From the IMG/VR virus record IMGVR_UViG_3300037485_001979, positions 107,560-171,559 of that record: a stretch of DNA of 64,000 nt, one strand, 5' to 3'. Position numbers and translations under genes: made by a program. This document shows positions 26,273-35,103 of this stretch, piece after piece. A model generated the notes under the pieces. It did no database searches and was not told where the DNA came from. It saw nothing but the letters and a program-made list of their open reading frames with translations. The DNA comes from a virus. Position 1 is the first letter of the stretch; each line of letters begins with the position of its first letter.

Positions 26273-27279
26273 TTGAACTTTCCGCGCTTCTTCTTGGCGG
26301 CCTTGGCAGCCGCAGTGGGCTCCGCGAACTCCTTGGCACCATCACTGAGCATGCAGGACTTCAGCAAGGCCCGGATGGGTTCAAGATACTTATCGGTGTC
26401 CTCACAGTTCGCCTTGAGCTCCTCACACGCCGCCGCCCAGTTCTTGGCTGCCACTGGGGAATCGAAGCCCACCTTGGGGACTTCCTTGAGAGCAACGACG
26501 GCATCGGCGACCGCGGCGACCACGGAGACCATCGCCTTGGAGAGGCGCTTCACCCCGGGGAGCGGGGACTTCGAGTAATCGGGGGCCTTGGGGGCCGCAC
26601 CGAGACCTGGCTTGCCATCCCGGGTGGGTGCCTGGGATGCCTTGGATTCCGGGATCTCGACGAAGTTGCCTTCACCATCAGTGTACCCGTTGGCCTTCGC
26701 GGCTTCCTCTTTGGACTGCGGGGCCAGGGCGGCGTCAGCCTTGTTCTTGGCGTCCTTACCCGTGAGTTCCTTGACCTTGGTTCCGAGATCCCGGGTGGTC
26801 ATGACATCCTTGGTCGCGGGATCCACGAGATCCAAGAACACTTTCTCACGAATATCCGGACTCAGGGGGAGCAAGAGGCGGGCGTGTTCGACGCTGTAGC
26901 CTCGAGCCGAGAGTTCCTTGATCTGGGCCTCACTGAGTTCCCTGAAGACGTGGCGACAATGGTACAGGGAACTCCGGGCACTCAGCGAGCACCCCTTGGC
27001 CTTGAGTTGCTCGCTGAGCTCCTCGATGCCGTGGGATCCATAGCGGCCGCCGTTCTTCTTTTCAGCCTCGATGAGAAAGTCATCGACGAGGCGCCCCATG
27101 GACCACATGGCATGGATGGCGCCGGCTTGCCCCAACCGGAATGTCTGGACGAGGTCGGTGACCAGTTTGGTGAACGCGGAGTTCGCTGAACTCGCGGAGA
27201 CCACTGTACCCGGAGTAGCCTTGATGGCTTCCTTGGCACGGTCGATCATGGATTGCTTGGGTGGAACTTTACTGCTCAT
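26269..27279 (-). CDS. DUF1016-like N-terminal domain protein (336 aa)
   Basis: Residues ~45-115 (MWSMGRLVDDFLIEAEKK, YGSHGIEELSEQLKAKG, then a helical LYHCRHVF segment) resemble the winged-helix N-domain of DUF1016/YhcG-type proteins by eye. A Lys/Ala/Pro-rich linker (residues ~170-245) and a helical C-terminus with a basic tail (KKKRGKFK) follow. I do not see the PD-(D/E)XK nuclease half of those proteins. It neighbours the RecA-like gene, so DNA binding is plausible. Confidence 0.6.
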   Translation of the reverse strand: MSSKVPPKQSMIDRAKEAIKATPGTVVSASSANSAFTKLVTDLVQTFRLGQAGAIHAMWSMGRLVDDFLIEAEKKNGGRYGSHGIEELSEQLKAKGCSLSARSSLYHCRHVFRELSEAQIKELSARGYSVEHARLLLPLSPDIREKVFLDLVDPATKDVMTTRDLGTKVKELTGKDAKNKADAALAPQSKEEAAKANGYTDGEGNFVEIPESKASQAPTRDGKPGLGAAPKAPDYSKSPLPGVKRLSKAMVSVVAAVADAVVALKEVPKVGFDSPVAAKNWAAACEELKANCEDTDKYLEPIRALLKSCMLSDGAKEFAEPTAAAKAAKKKRGKFK

Positions 27280-27751
27280 TGGGATCCCTCACTGTGGACA
27301 AGAAGTCCTTTAGAGTTGCGATCGATACGATCTGGTTGAATACGGAGACATGAATATGCGTGACCGCCGAGAGGTCTTTCGATGTCGCCACGAACAAGGT
27401 GCTGGGCATGCCATGCACCTTGAAGATCAGTGCGAAATCATCCTCAGACGGAAACAAGGCACGCTGCTCCCGATACGCGGCGAGCAGCGCGCTCTTCGTG
27501 GGGGCGTCAAACGCCATGGCTAAGTCGAAGTTGAAGACTCGTGTGGCCGTCACAGAAAAGGGCAGGAGGCCCTGAGAGTTAAACCAGTCGAATCCCCAGT
27601 CGGCGTCGCCGTAATCGCGTCTGGCCTGAGCCACGGCTTCCTTGGTCCACCCCAGCCCCCTGAGGAGCTTGTCCAGGGTGGACCTCTGGAAGTCCGCGAT
27701 CTTTTCTTCGTCGGATTTGACTCCGAAGGTGATCGGGAACTCGTCGCTCAT
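27269..27751 (-). CDS. Hypothetical protein (160 aa)
   Basis: ATGA-coupled to the RecA-like gene upstream and overlapping the next gene by 11 bases. Its N-terminus has a helical KLLRGLGWTKEAVAQARRDY stretch; the rest is mixed alpha/beta. Being locked between the recombinase and the DUF1016-like protein suggests a recombination accessory, but no family is recognised. Confidence 0.62.
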   Translation of the reverse strand: MSDEFPITFGVKSDEEKIADFQRSTLDKLLRGLGWTKEAVAQARRDYGDADWGFDWFNSQGLLPFSVTATRVFNFDLAMAFDAPTKSALLAAYREQRALFPSEDDFALIFKVHGMPSTLFVATSKDLSAVTHIHVSVFNQIVSIATLKDFLSTVRDPNEQ

Positions 27752-29238
27752 TTCTTGCCCTTGGGTGCGGGTTTATCAGGAAGACTCCAGTCGATGTCGG
27801 CTTCCTGAACCGTGGGGTACCTGTTGATGCACAAGTAGTGCTGGACTGCCCTGCGATGCTTGGGTGAAGCCTCGATGCGTTTTCCGAACTCGTGCATACT
27901 CATGACCCCACGTTTGTCCTTGTCGGCGGCGTCGAGTTCCTCTGGGGTACAGAGTTCCTCACACTTCACGAAACCGGCGCTGACCTGGGTGAAGTACACG
28001 GCTTCGTTGAGAACTCCGACCTCGTACTTAGACCCCTTCTCGGTGTCCCTGCCATATTTACACGTCCACAGCATTTCGCCGAGGGCACCCTCCCAGTCAT
28101 AGACCATGACCTGTTTCGTGCTGCCATCTGGAAGTCTTGGGAACTGCCAGAGAACATCCACTTTGACCTTGAGCTTGTCGGGGCCCAGGGATGAACAGTT
28201 GGACTTGAACACCACAGTGGTGCGGGTGACGGGTGGGCCCTGGAATGGGGCTGCGGGGTGGAAGGCGAGTTCATCGTGGGCCTGCTTGTCGAGACGGAGA
28301 CCTAGTGACGCCGCGAACTTAGCGAAGTCACCTCCGGCCTCCTTGTGTTTGTCAGCGAACTTGGCTTCAAATGATCCATCTGCGATAACATTGCTGAGGT
28401 GCTGGACGTACCCCGCGGACATACAGGTTCCACGCATGGAGACACTGCGCAGGAAGCTGGAGATCATGTTGGCGCGGGTGGCACCCCCATAACCTCGTTC
28501 CTGAGCATGGCCTTCCTTCTCGATCGCGGCTGCACCGGCTTCGGAATCCTTACCAGTCAAGGAGTCCACCGCACAATAGATGGGGACTCGTTTCCCCTTC
28601 TCCTTGAGCTCGGGATGCTTGACCACCATGTCGCGTGCCCACTCCAGGGTCTCGACCAAAGCGGTCTGCCAACCCTCGATTGAGGTCACCGGGGTGTAGA
28701 TCAGACGACTGCGACCCGTCTGAATCATGGGGTCTGGATTAACGTGGAGCATGATCTCACGATCGGGGTGATCCATGTCCACTGGCATCCCGGTTTCGGG
28801 GTCTCTCGGAATCGAGTTGTTGTACGAACAGAAGTTGCCTTGACTGTCGGTATAAGAATCATCGGGGCTCAGGAAACGCCACCACGTCATGGCCTCGAAC
28901 ATCGTATAGGACGCCTTTTCTTCGGCGTCGATGTAACGCGCGCAGCCATTGGCCATGGCGTACCACATACAGATCATGATCTGAAACGTGGACTTCATGG
29001 ACTTCGGGAGTCCGCTGACCGCATACCAGCGCTGCAAGGGCAGCACGTTGGTGAGCCCGGCGAGGTACTGCATGGCCAGAGACGGCAGCTCGATGCCATA
29101 GGTGTGCTGGGCGTGATCTCCGAGAAGATAACCCTTGCTCGAGGATGCCCGATCCTTGGCGGAGCCGAGAAGACTCTGAACCAAGGAATGCACCACGGTT
29201 TCTTGAGTGGAAACGTCTGCTTCTTTTTTCTTCGCCAT
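27748..29238 (-). CDS. RecA/UvsX-like recombinase
   Basis: Strand-exchange ATPase by family. Residues 76-84 (GLPKSMKST) take the place of the RecA Walker A (GPESSGKTT) with an unusual Lys in the second half. Residues 102-110 (YIDAEEKAS) match the RecA FIDAEHALD block, and residues 219-228 (PIYCAVDSLTG) match Walker B VDSVAAL. The 496-aa length exceeds RecA (~350) and UvsX (~390), with an extended C-terminus. TGGAGA precedes the ATG, and a hairpin separates it from the SSB-like gene. Confidence 0.75.
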   Translation of the reverse strand: MAKKKEADVSTQETVVHSLVQSLLGSAKDRASSSKGYLLGDHAQHTYGIELPSLAMQYLAGLTNVLPLQRWYAVSGLPKSMKSTFQIMICMWYAMANGCARYIDAEEKASYTMFEAMTWWRFLSPDDSYTDSQGNFCSYNNSIPRDPETGMPVDMDHPDREIMLHVNPDPMIQTGRSRLIYTPVTSIEGWQTALVETLEWARDMVVKHPELKEKGKRVPIYCAVDSLTGKDSEAGAAAIEKEGHAQERGYGGATRANMISSFLRSVSMRGTCMSAGYVQHLSNVIADGSFEAKFADKHKEAGGDFAKFAASLGLRLDKQAHDELAFHPAAPFQGPPVTRTTVVFKSNCSSLGPDKLKVKVDVLWQFPRLPDGSTKQVMVYDWEGALGEMLWTCKYGRDTEKGSKYEVGVLNEAVYFTQVSAGFVKCEELCTPEELDAADKDKRGVMSMHEFGKRIEASPKHRRAVQHYLCINRYPTVQEADIDWSLPDKPAPKGKK

Positions 29239-29255
29239 TGATGGTCTCCAGTCTG

Positions 29256-29288
29256 GAGACAGGGAGAGGGTGGCCCCCTCCCTGTCTC
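29256..29288. other. Intergenic 11-bp hairpin
   Basis: GAGACAGGGAG pairs with CTCCCTGTCTC across an 11-base loop, in the 71-base gap between the SSB-like and RecA-like genes. There is no T-tract on either side, so it is more likely an RNA processing, stability or attenuation element than a terminator. Confidence 0.5.
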
Positions 29289-29309
29289 GCGTTCAGGGGT
29301 GAGTGGGGT

Positions 29310-30779
29310 TCATGCCTTCGGTGGCTGGAGCGCTGCGCTGAACTGGGAAGCCAGAGCGTTGGCACTCGGAGGAATCACACTTGCTGCTGGAGCCGTAGGG
29401 GCTGGTGCGGGGGGTGCTGCGGGAGCCGGGGCTGCAGGTGCCGCTGGGGCCGGCCAGGGGTTCGCAGGAGCCGCTGGGGCTGCGGGGGCCACGGGTGCCG
29501 CCGGGGCTGGCCAGGGGTTCGCCGGAGCCGCTGGGGCTGCCGGAGCCGCCGGGGCTGGCCAGGGGTTCGCCGGAGCCGCTGGGGCTGCCGGAGCCACGGG
29601 ATTACCCCATGGAGCCGCTGGGGCCACTGGAGCCGCGGGCGGGGTCTGCCAGGTATTCGCTGGGGCCGCTGGGGGTGCCATGGGAGCCGCGGGGGCCGCA
29701 TGATTACCCCAGGGGGCCGCCGGAGCCGGGGCCTGCGGAGGGTAGCCAGATGGGGCTTGGGGGTAGCCAGCTGGAGCCGGGGCTTGTGGGTAACCAGATG
29801 GGGCCTGGGGAGGATACCCCGTGGCCATCTGGGGCAGCGGGATCCCCAGACGTGCGATGTCATCACCGAAGGCTTCGGCGACGAGCACGGGTCCAAACGC
29901 GGACACCATCTTCTTGATGTGGTCATCGCGGGTGAACCGCAGGAAGCAGTCTTCCCAGGGATGCCATGCCGACCGGCAGAAATCATCGGGGATCGGCGAT
30001 GGCGCATAGTTGATCAGAGTGGGGGTGACTCCTTTGGGGAAGTAGAGCTGTGGCATCCCCGGGAACTGCATGACATTCCCGTTGTAGTCACAGAGACCAC
30101 ACTGCATCGAGGCCTGCTCCTGCCCAGGCAGGGTCTTCGGAGGCAGGCCCCAGAACTTGACGTAGCAACCACCCGATGGGCTGAAGATATCGATACCAGC
30201 CAGATAGGCAGCTTTGGCAATGGCATCAAACGATGTGAAAGCTGACTGCTTGAGGACGATCGCAGTGTTGGTCTGCATCTGGGCAAGGGCGGCATTGTTG
30301 GCCATGATCACGACGCCTTGTGCGAAGTGCATGCTGCCTGGGTTATCCAGTGCACCCGGGCGATCCCCTTGCCGTTTCGCCAACGCGGCCTGGAGAATGG
30401 GCACGATCATGGGATTGATCTGGCCCTTCTTGAGGCGCCCCTTGAGCTGGATGAAGAGACCGGACCAAGGCAGGTTGGGTTCATCGGTGACGAGATCAAC
30501 GCGACCATCCATGCCCAGGGGGCGGACGAGGCCAGTGAAGAGATTGGCGGTACCCGCGGCGACGGCAACACGTTCAAACCAGAAGTTCGAGTAATCGATG
30601 CCTTGGGCATCGACGACACGTGCCATGGGATACGGGGTGCCATCGGGGGCCATCTCGGGCAGGAACCGAACGATGGAGACCGCGTTGGTCTTCGGCGTGA
30701 AGGCTTGAAGCGTGCCGGGCTTGAAGCAGTGTTGGTAGAAGTCGCCTTTTTCAGACGAATTGTAGGACGGAGCGCGCAT
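29310..30779 (-). CDS. Putative ssDNA-binding protein with Pro/Ala repeat tail
   Basis: The N-terminal ~320 residues are a folded domain; a segment near residue 33 (NAVSIVRFLPE) resembles the gp32-type NAVIRFLP strand, and CGLCDY offers a Cys pair. From ~330 to 470 the sequence is low-complexity Pro/Ala/Trp (units such as APAAPANPWP), then a helical tip (ANALASQFSAALQPPKA). Its place between polymerase and recombinase fits an SSB, but this is inference. AAAGGAA precedes the ATG. Confidence 0.55.
   Translation of the reverse strand: MRAPSYNSSEKGDFYQHCFKPGTLQAFTPKTNAVSIVRFLPEMAPDGTPYPMARVVDAQGIDYSNFWFERVAVAAGTANLFTGLVRPLGMDGRVDLVTDEPNLPWSGLFIQLKGRLKKGQINPMIVPILQAALAKRQGDRPGALDNPGSMHFAQGVVIMANNAALAQMQTNTAIVLKQSAFTSFDAIAKAAYLAGIDIFSPSGGCYVKFWGLPPKTLPGQEQASMQCGLCDYNGNVMQFPGMPQLYFPKGVTPTLINYAPSPIPDDFCRSAWHPWEDCFLRFTRDDHIKKMVSAFGPVLVAEAFGDDIARLGIPLPQMATGYPPQAPSGYPQAPAPAGYPQAPSGYPPQAPAPAAPWGNHAAPAAPMAPPAAPANTWQTPPAAPVAPAAPWGNPVAPAAPAAPANPWPAPAAPAAPAAPANPWPAPAAPVAPAAPAAPANPWPAPAAPAAPAPAAPPAPAPTAPAASVIPPSANALASQFSAALQPPKA
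29454..29615. repeat. Tandem GC-rich coding repeats
   Basis: Imperfect units beginning CCAGGGGTTCGC start at 29454, 29511 and 29559 (periods 57 and 48 bases) and share GGAGCCGCTGGGGCTG cores. They encode the Pro/Ala repeats of the SSB-like protein. The block is prone to slippage, so copy number may vary between isolates. Confidence 0.8.
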
Positions 30780-30814
30780 GTTTTTCCTTTGTTGTCGGGG
30801 TTGATTTGACGCTT

Positions 30815-30842
30815 CCCCTGCCGAATTGCGCTACGGCAGGGG
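30815..30842. other. Leader hairpin upstream of SSB-like gene
   Basis: CCCCTGCCG pairs with CGGCAGGGG around a 10-base loop in the 5' leader of the SSB-like gene, downstream of the promoter-like motif at 30862. No T-tract follows, so it could be a translational control or mRNA-stability element. Confidence 0.5.
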
Positions 30843-30861
30843 ACCTCCAGAACGTAACTGG

Positions 30862-30877
30862 GTTTACTCACAGTCAA
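30862..30877 (-). promoter_or_regulatory. Promoter-like motif, site 4 of 5
   Basis: The minus strand reads TTGACTGTGAGTAAAC, overlapping the last codons of the polymerase gene and preceding the SSB-like gene by about 83 bases. It matches the site at 4775 except at one position. Confidence 0.5.
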
Positions 30878-33800
30878 GCCGCACCGAGCAGCGAGACGAC
30901 TTCAGCCTTGGGAAGTTTTACACCCCAACGCTTGAAGATTTCAATGTCGACTCCGAGGTTCTTATCTGTCCCCGGAATCTTGCAGGCGGTGCCCATACAG
31001 AACTTGATGACCTGCACCATCTGGGGCACCGAGGGGATTGGAACCTGGAACAGGAAGGCGTCATGGATCGGCAAGATGATGCTGTACCCAAGAGCCTTCC
31101 CGATCTCGGTGCGATACCTGAATCGGTATAGGTTGATTCCTGCTAGACTGAGAAGGAATGCCACAGATCCCTGAATGGGACTATTCGAGGCCTGGCGACG
31201 CGCCGCGGCCTGCTGTGACCTCGAGAGCTGGTGCACACCGGTGAAGTACCGGCGACGACGGGCGCAGTCTTCCACCCATCCGTTCTCGATCGCTGAATCC
31301 ATGTTGGCTTGCATCCATTTCCAGGCCACTGCAAACCGCTTGGCGAACCCGTCGATAAGACCCTGTGTTTCATCTTGTGTGATCGAAACACCTGCCTTAC
31401 CGATTTCACGTGTTAAAGCACGTGCACCTCTTCCGTATAAAATCCCAAAATTAACTGTTTTACTGGCATCTCTGAAATCCTTGTACGACTTCTTGAACTT
31501 GTCACACCACTTGTCGTATGGGCACCCCTTGGTGACCACTCCACCATCTAAGACAGCGATCGCGGCCTCCATTTCAGCGAGCAGGGGTAGCTTGAAAGCC
31601 ACGCATGCCATTTCCGAGTGGAGATCACGCCCCTGCTGCACAATCGCGGTGAGCACGGGATCCCCGGAGGCATAAGCCAACTGGGCGAGCTCCGCGGTCT
31701 GAAAGTCGGCCTCGATGAGGACGTAGCCTTCAGGGGCTACAAGGCAGGACTTATAGCTCGGGATCTTGAGACGTTTGTCAGATGGGATCCAGGAACCATC
31801 CGTGGGAACCTTGTCGTCATCGGTCCTACGTTTGTACTCTTTGACATCGCAGCCAACGAAGTAATCCACGAACACCGCGAAGGCTTCAGACTCCTGACGT
31901 TTCGGAGACGTCTGGAGATTGGGCTTCGATGACCGGTATCGATGGGTTTCCGAGGTCTGCCAAAGATGGGTTCTTACGCGCCCATCCCGGTAGATGTTGT
32001 TATGGATCCCTTTGCCATCACAGGGAACCCCGAACTCGTTGATCTCGATGGCGTGGAGATAGTCCCGCAAGAACTTGCCAAGGATGAGGACCTGCTGGAG
32101 GTACTTGATCTCATCGCAGGGGTGCTTGAGGTACAGGAGATCCAGGGATTCCGATTTCGTCGAGGGGGTGTGTCGATCCGCGACTCCTGCTGCCAGGATC
32201 TCTTCCCAGTCACGGGGGTACTTATCCGTATTCGATATCGGAGTCAGTCCTGTGAGGACACGTGCCCCCGGGGGGACCACATGGGGCTTCTTGTCCCTGA
32301 ACACGCAGTCGCTGAACAAGAGCATGAGAACCTGATCCTTGGACCCCGGGTTGAATGCCGGCCAGTTCAACAACTCCCTTAGCTTGACTAGAATGGCGTC
32401 GTGCACGGGTTGATAGATGCCTCTGAGCTCAGTACGCCTGGCCTCATCGACAAGGATGCCCTGTCGTTCGACATCGAGGAGATGAAGGGAGGTCGGCGCA
32501 GTAATGTTCTTGTAGATCTCGAACAAGTGAGCGTTCTCGGGTTTCGCGAATAAGTCGAGGAGGGCATGTAAGGCCTCCCAGGTCACCGCGACGTCGTCCA
32601 TGCTGTACGGGATCAGGATTTCATCGGGGATATTGCGATACCCGAAGTCAAGGTTGGACTCTCGTCCATTCTCAGTCAACCAGTCCTGCAGGGGCTTCCA
32701 GTAGTTTCCAAACTGGGGCGCAAACTTGCGAGTCAGGACTTCCAGGCCTTGGTCATCATCCCCGAATAGGAGATGGTGCATCAGCATGGTATCGTAACCT
32801 GACTCCAACTTGTCATCGACGTTGAACTCCATCTCGGAGAGGCGTTGGATGTCAACACGGAGGTGGTGACCTGCCAGGCGCACCTTGGGGTGCTCGAACA
32901 GGGCACGCATGGACTCCATGGCCTCACCGATCTCGGCTTCAGTCATGAAGGCGTGGCCCTGACAACCATAGAAACCGAAGTAAGCTGCCTCACCCCGGTT
33001 CCAGGCGATCTGGACACTGAGCGTGTAGACGTCTTCCTCTCGAGCCGAGTCGTTGCCGAACTCGGTATCGAAAACGACGACCTCGACTTCGCCGGATTCC
33101 ACCTTGGCGATGACCTCCTTGCACGTCGCCGCGATCTCCCCTGGAGACGTGCATACCCGGTACTTGGAGCGGTCGACGTGGACCTTGTTGACCCCGTTAA
33201 AGATCAGGAAGTCACGTGCACGCTCCAGGTAACTCCGGAAGACATCAAGTGAGGCATGCCCATACGCGAACTGGTTATGGCTGGGGATCACGAGGACCTC
33301 GATGCCATGCCAGTTATGGAACTGGCCCTCATAGTTGTCCATCTTGGCATTACGCCCAAACAGACCCTTGAGGGCCTCGGATCCACTCGCGATGATCAAC
33401 CTGGGGTTAAGCCCCAGGATGTCAGCCCTGAACAAGGCAGCATTCGACTTCTTGTGGGCCTCGCGATACGAGGTCATGCCTTCACCAAGTGGGAACCGAA
33501 TCGATGCTGTGAGGAAGACATCCTTGAGGTTGAGTCCTGAACCCGCGATCTCATTTCGCAACCAGAGACCGACTTCATCGCTGAGGTGGCTCTGGATACC
33601 GAGATCCTCCCGGGTCGCCGGGGGTGTGATGTAGACCACGGGGACCCCCTTTCTCCACTCATACACCGGGGGGTTGTCAAGAATACACCCGGGGAGATGC
33701 ACGGGTTGCCCGGAGACTTTTACCTCGGGCAGCGGAATCATCCTGTTACAGATGTAATGCGCAACCTGTTCCTCGGAGAGATCGGGACGAATGCTCCGAA

Positions 33801-33891
33801 CTGCTGCGAGATGCTCGGGATCGAGGTCAATGACCTCGGCGACCACAGAGCGCGTGGTCGCCTGTGTTTTAGTGTCAGCCAAGGTGCGCAC
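30874..33891 (-). CDS. Family A DNA polymerase with UDG-like N-domain
   Basis: Replicative polymerase. Residues ~80-230 have a uracil-DNA-glycosylase-like layout (VVYITPPATREDLG, NPRLIIASGSEALKGL, VLVIPSHNQ). The 3'-5' exonuclease domain has D275/E277 (VFDTEFG), an ExoII-like HHLRVDI and ExoIII YSMDD. Polymerase motif A is LIEADFQTAELAQLA with D729, motif B is KTVNFGILYG (811-820), and motif C is IHDAFLF at 942-948 with A in place of the usual E. The 1005-aa length fits the extra domain. It overlaps the primase gene by 17 bases. Confidence 0.9.
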   Translation of the reverse strand: MRTLADTKTQATTRSVVAEVIDLDPEHLAAVRSIRPDLSEEQVAHYICNRMIPLPEVKVSGQPVHLPGCILDNPPVYEWRKGVPVVYITPPATREDLGIQSHLSDEVGLWLRNEIAGSGLNLKDVFLTASIRFPLGEGMTSYREAHKKSNAALFRADILGLNPRLIIASGSEALKGLFGRNAKMDNYEGQFHNWHGIEVLVIPSHNQFAYGHASLDVFRSYLERARDFLIFNGVNKVHVDRSKYRVCTSPGEIAATCKEVIAKVESGEVEVVVFDTEFGNDSAREEDVYTLSVQIAWNRGEAAYFGFYGCQGHAFMTEAEIGEAMESMRALFEHPKVRLAGHHLRVDIQRLSEMEFNVDDKLESGYDTMLMHHLLFGDDDQGLEVLTRKFAPQFGNYWKPLQDWLTENGRESNLDFGYRNIPDEILIPYSMDDVAVTWEALHALLDLFAKPENAHLFEIYKNITAPTSLHLLDVERQGILVDEARRTELRGIYQPVHDAILVKLRELLNWPAFNPGSKDQVLMLLFSDCVFRDKKPHVVPPGARVLTGLTPISNTDKYPRDWEEILAAGVADRHTPSTKSESLDLLYLKHPCDEIKYLQQVLILGKFLRDYLHAIEINEFGVPCDGKGIHNNIYRDGRVRTHLWQTSETHRYRSSKPNLQTSPKRQESEAFAVFVDYFVGCDVKEYKRRTDDDKVPTDGSWIPSDKRLKIPSYKSCLVAPEGYVLIEADFQTAELAQLAYASGDPVLTAIVQQGRDLHSEMACVAFKLPLLAEMEAAIAVLDGGVVTKGCPYDKWCDKFKKSYKDFRDASKTVNFGILYGRGARALTREIGKAGVSITQDETQGLIDGFAKRFAVAWKWMQANMDSAIENGWVEDCARRRRYFTGVHQLSRSQQAAARRQASNSPIQGSVAFLLSLAGINLYRFRYRTEIGKALGYSIILPIHDAFLFQVPIPSVPQMVQVIKFCMGTACKIPGTDKNLGVDIEIFKRWGVKLPKAEVVSLLGAA

Positions 33892-35095
33892 TCCTATGGG
33901 AAGCCGGCAGGGCTTGCAGGAGACCCCGCATGACAGCCCAACCGAGGTCAGCGGGATCCGGAACCTTCAATCTCTGCGATTTCTCCATCTTGGGGATCAT
34001 GCCGTCTTGTTCATCCCTGCGTTGCTTCATCGCGGCATTCGCAGCCGCCATGACCTCAGGTGGATACTTGAGCAGCATTGCCGGGATCCGGAGCCCAGCT
34101 CTATCCAGGCGCTCCTTGAGCTCCTGGGCAAAGATACGACCGTTATCCGCGGGGTCATACTTGACCCCCTTCTTACGCCGTGTCGTGGGATCCGGGATCA
34201 TGGTCTCGGGATCCAAGGCGATGACTGCCGTCTTGAAGTCCCTGACGATGAGACTGATCCGTCTGGGGTCGAGTTCCTTGCCAAAGATCGCAGTAGCCGT
34301 GGGGCCGCTGGCAATCGAGGCCGGGATGCCCTCTGTGATCACGACAACATCCCCGCGTTGGCGCGGCAAGTTGTCCCAGTTGTATAACACCTTCCTGAAT
34401 CCAGTCGGGAAGTACCACCTCTGGGAACACAGGGGATCCAGAGATCTGCCTTGCCAGGACACCCACTTACCATCTTGCTGGATGGGGAAGATGATTCGGT
34501 TGTACGCCGCGGGGTACTTGGGGTCTGGGGTAGAGCAATACCCGACCTTGAAGTAATCACTGATGACGTCGGGGTCGAAACCATACTTCTTCACCACGAA
34601 CTCCCGCGCGGGGTGCCCACTGGGGAGGTCCCGCAGGAACAAGACACCACTGGGGAGATCCTGGGTAACCGGGACCTCGGGTCCATTCTGCTTAGAAGTC
34701 TGTGAACTCATGATACGTGCCACAGAGAACCCGACGAGATCTGGGTTCTTTTTCAGGTAGTCTTCTATGGCAGCATAAGCGGGATGCGTGTGAAACCTGC
34801 AGCCCTCATTATGACACTTGTACAAGTACCTGAGGATCTCTGGCGCAATGTTACGATCCAATGGGGTCAAGAGACGATGCCCGATTTCAAGTCGGTACCT
34901 GTCGTCTCCGCACACCGGACAGCACACATAATACTGCTCACCTCCATAGTCGATTTTTGGGACTCGCGGTGTCTTCGTGAGATCCCACGACCATCTCGCG
35001 TTCTCGCCCTCGGATGTCACCCTGACCTTCCCGAATACGGAGGTCAGGGCATCGAAGAGCGCAGGGTTTTTTACTGTGCCTACTGCGTCTGCCAT
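33875..35095 (-). CDS. DnaG-type DNA primase
   Basis: Makes RNA primers at the fork. An N-terminal zinc-binding domain has C59-x2-C62 (CPVCGDDRYR) and C94...C99 (CHNEGC). Around residue 250 a TOPRIM-like block VVVITEGIPASIASG carries the catalytic Glu, followed by VIALDPE. The 406-aa length is short for bacterial DnaG but typical of phage primases without a helicase-interaction domain. It sits between the DnaB-type helicase and the polymerase. Confidence 0.82.
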   Translation of the reverse strand: MADAVGTVKNPALFDALTSVFGKVRVTSEGENARWSWDLTKTPRVPKIDYGGEQYYVCCPVCGDDRYRLEIGHRLLTPLDRNIAPEILRYLYKCHNEGCRFHTHPAYAAIEDYLKKNPDLVGFSVARIMSSQTSKQNGPEVPVTQDLPSGVLFLRDLPSGHPAREFVVKKYGFDPDVISDYFKVGYCSTPDPKYPAAYNRIIFPIQQDGKWVSWQGRSLDPLCSQRWYFPTGFRKVLYNWDNLPRQRGDVVVITEGIPASIASGPTATAIFGKELDPRRISLIVRDFKTAVIALDPETMIPDPTTRRKKGVKYDPADNGRIFAQELKERLDRAGLRIPAMLLKYPPEVMAAANAAMKQRRDEQDGMIPKMEKSQRLKVPDPADLGWAVMRGLLQALPASHRSAHLG

Positions 35096-35103
35096 GTCTC
35101 CTC

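Noticed and set aside
26248-27189. 313-codon plus-strand frame
   Set aside because: Antisense shadow of the 336-aa DUF1016-like gene, a consequence of high GC and codon bias.
29256-29288. Terminator between SSB-like and RecA-like genes
   Set aside because: No T-tract on either side; listed as a hairpin instead.
29145-30245. 366-codon plus-strand frame rich in Trp/Arg/Gly
   Set aside because: Antisense of the Pro/Ala repeat region; composition mirrors the repeat.
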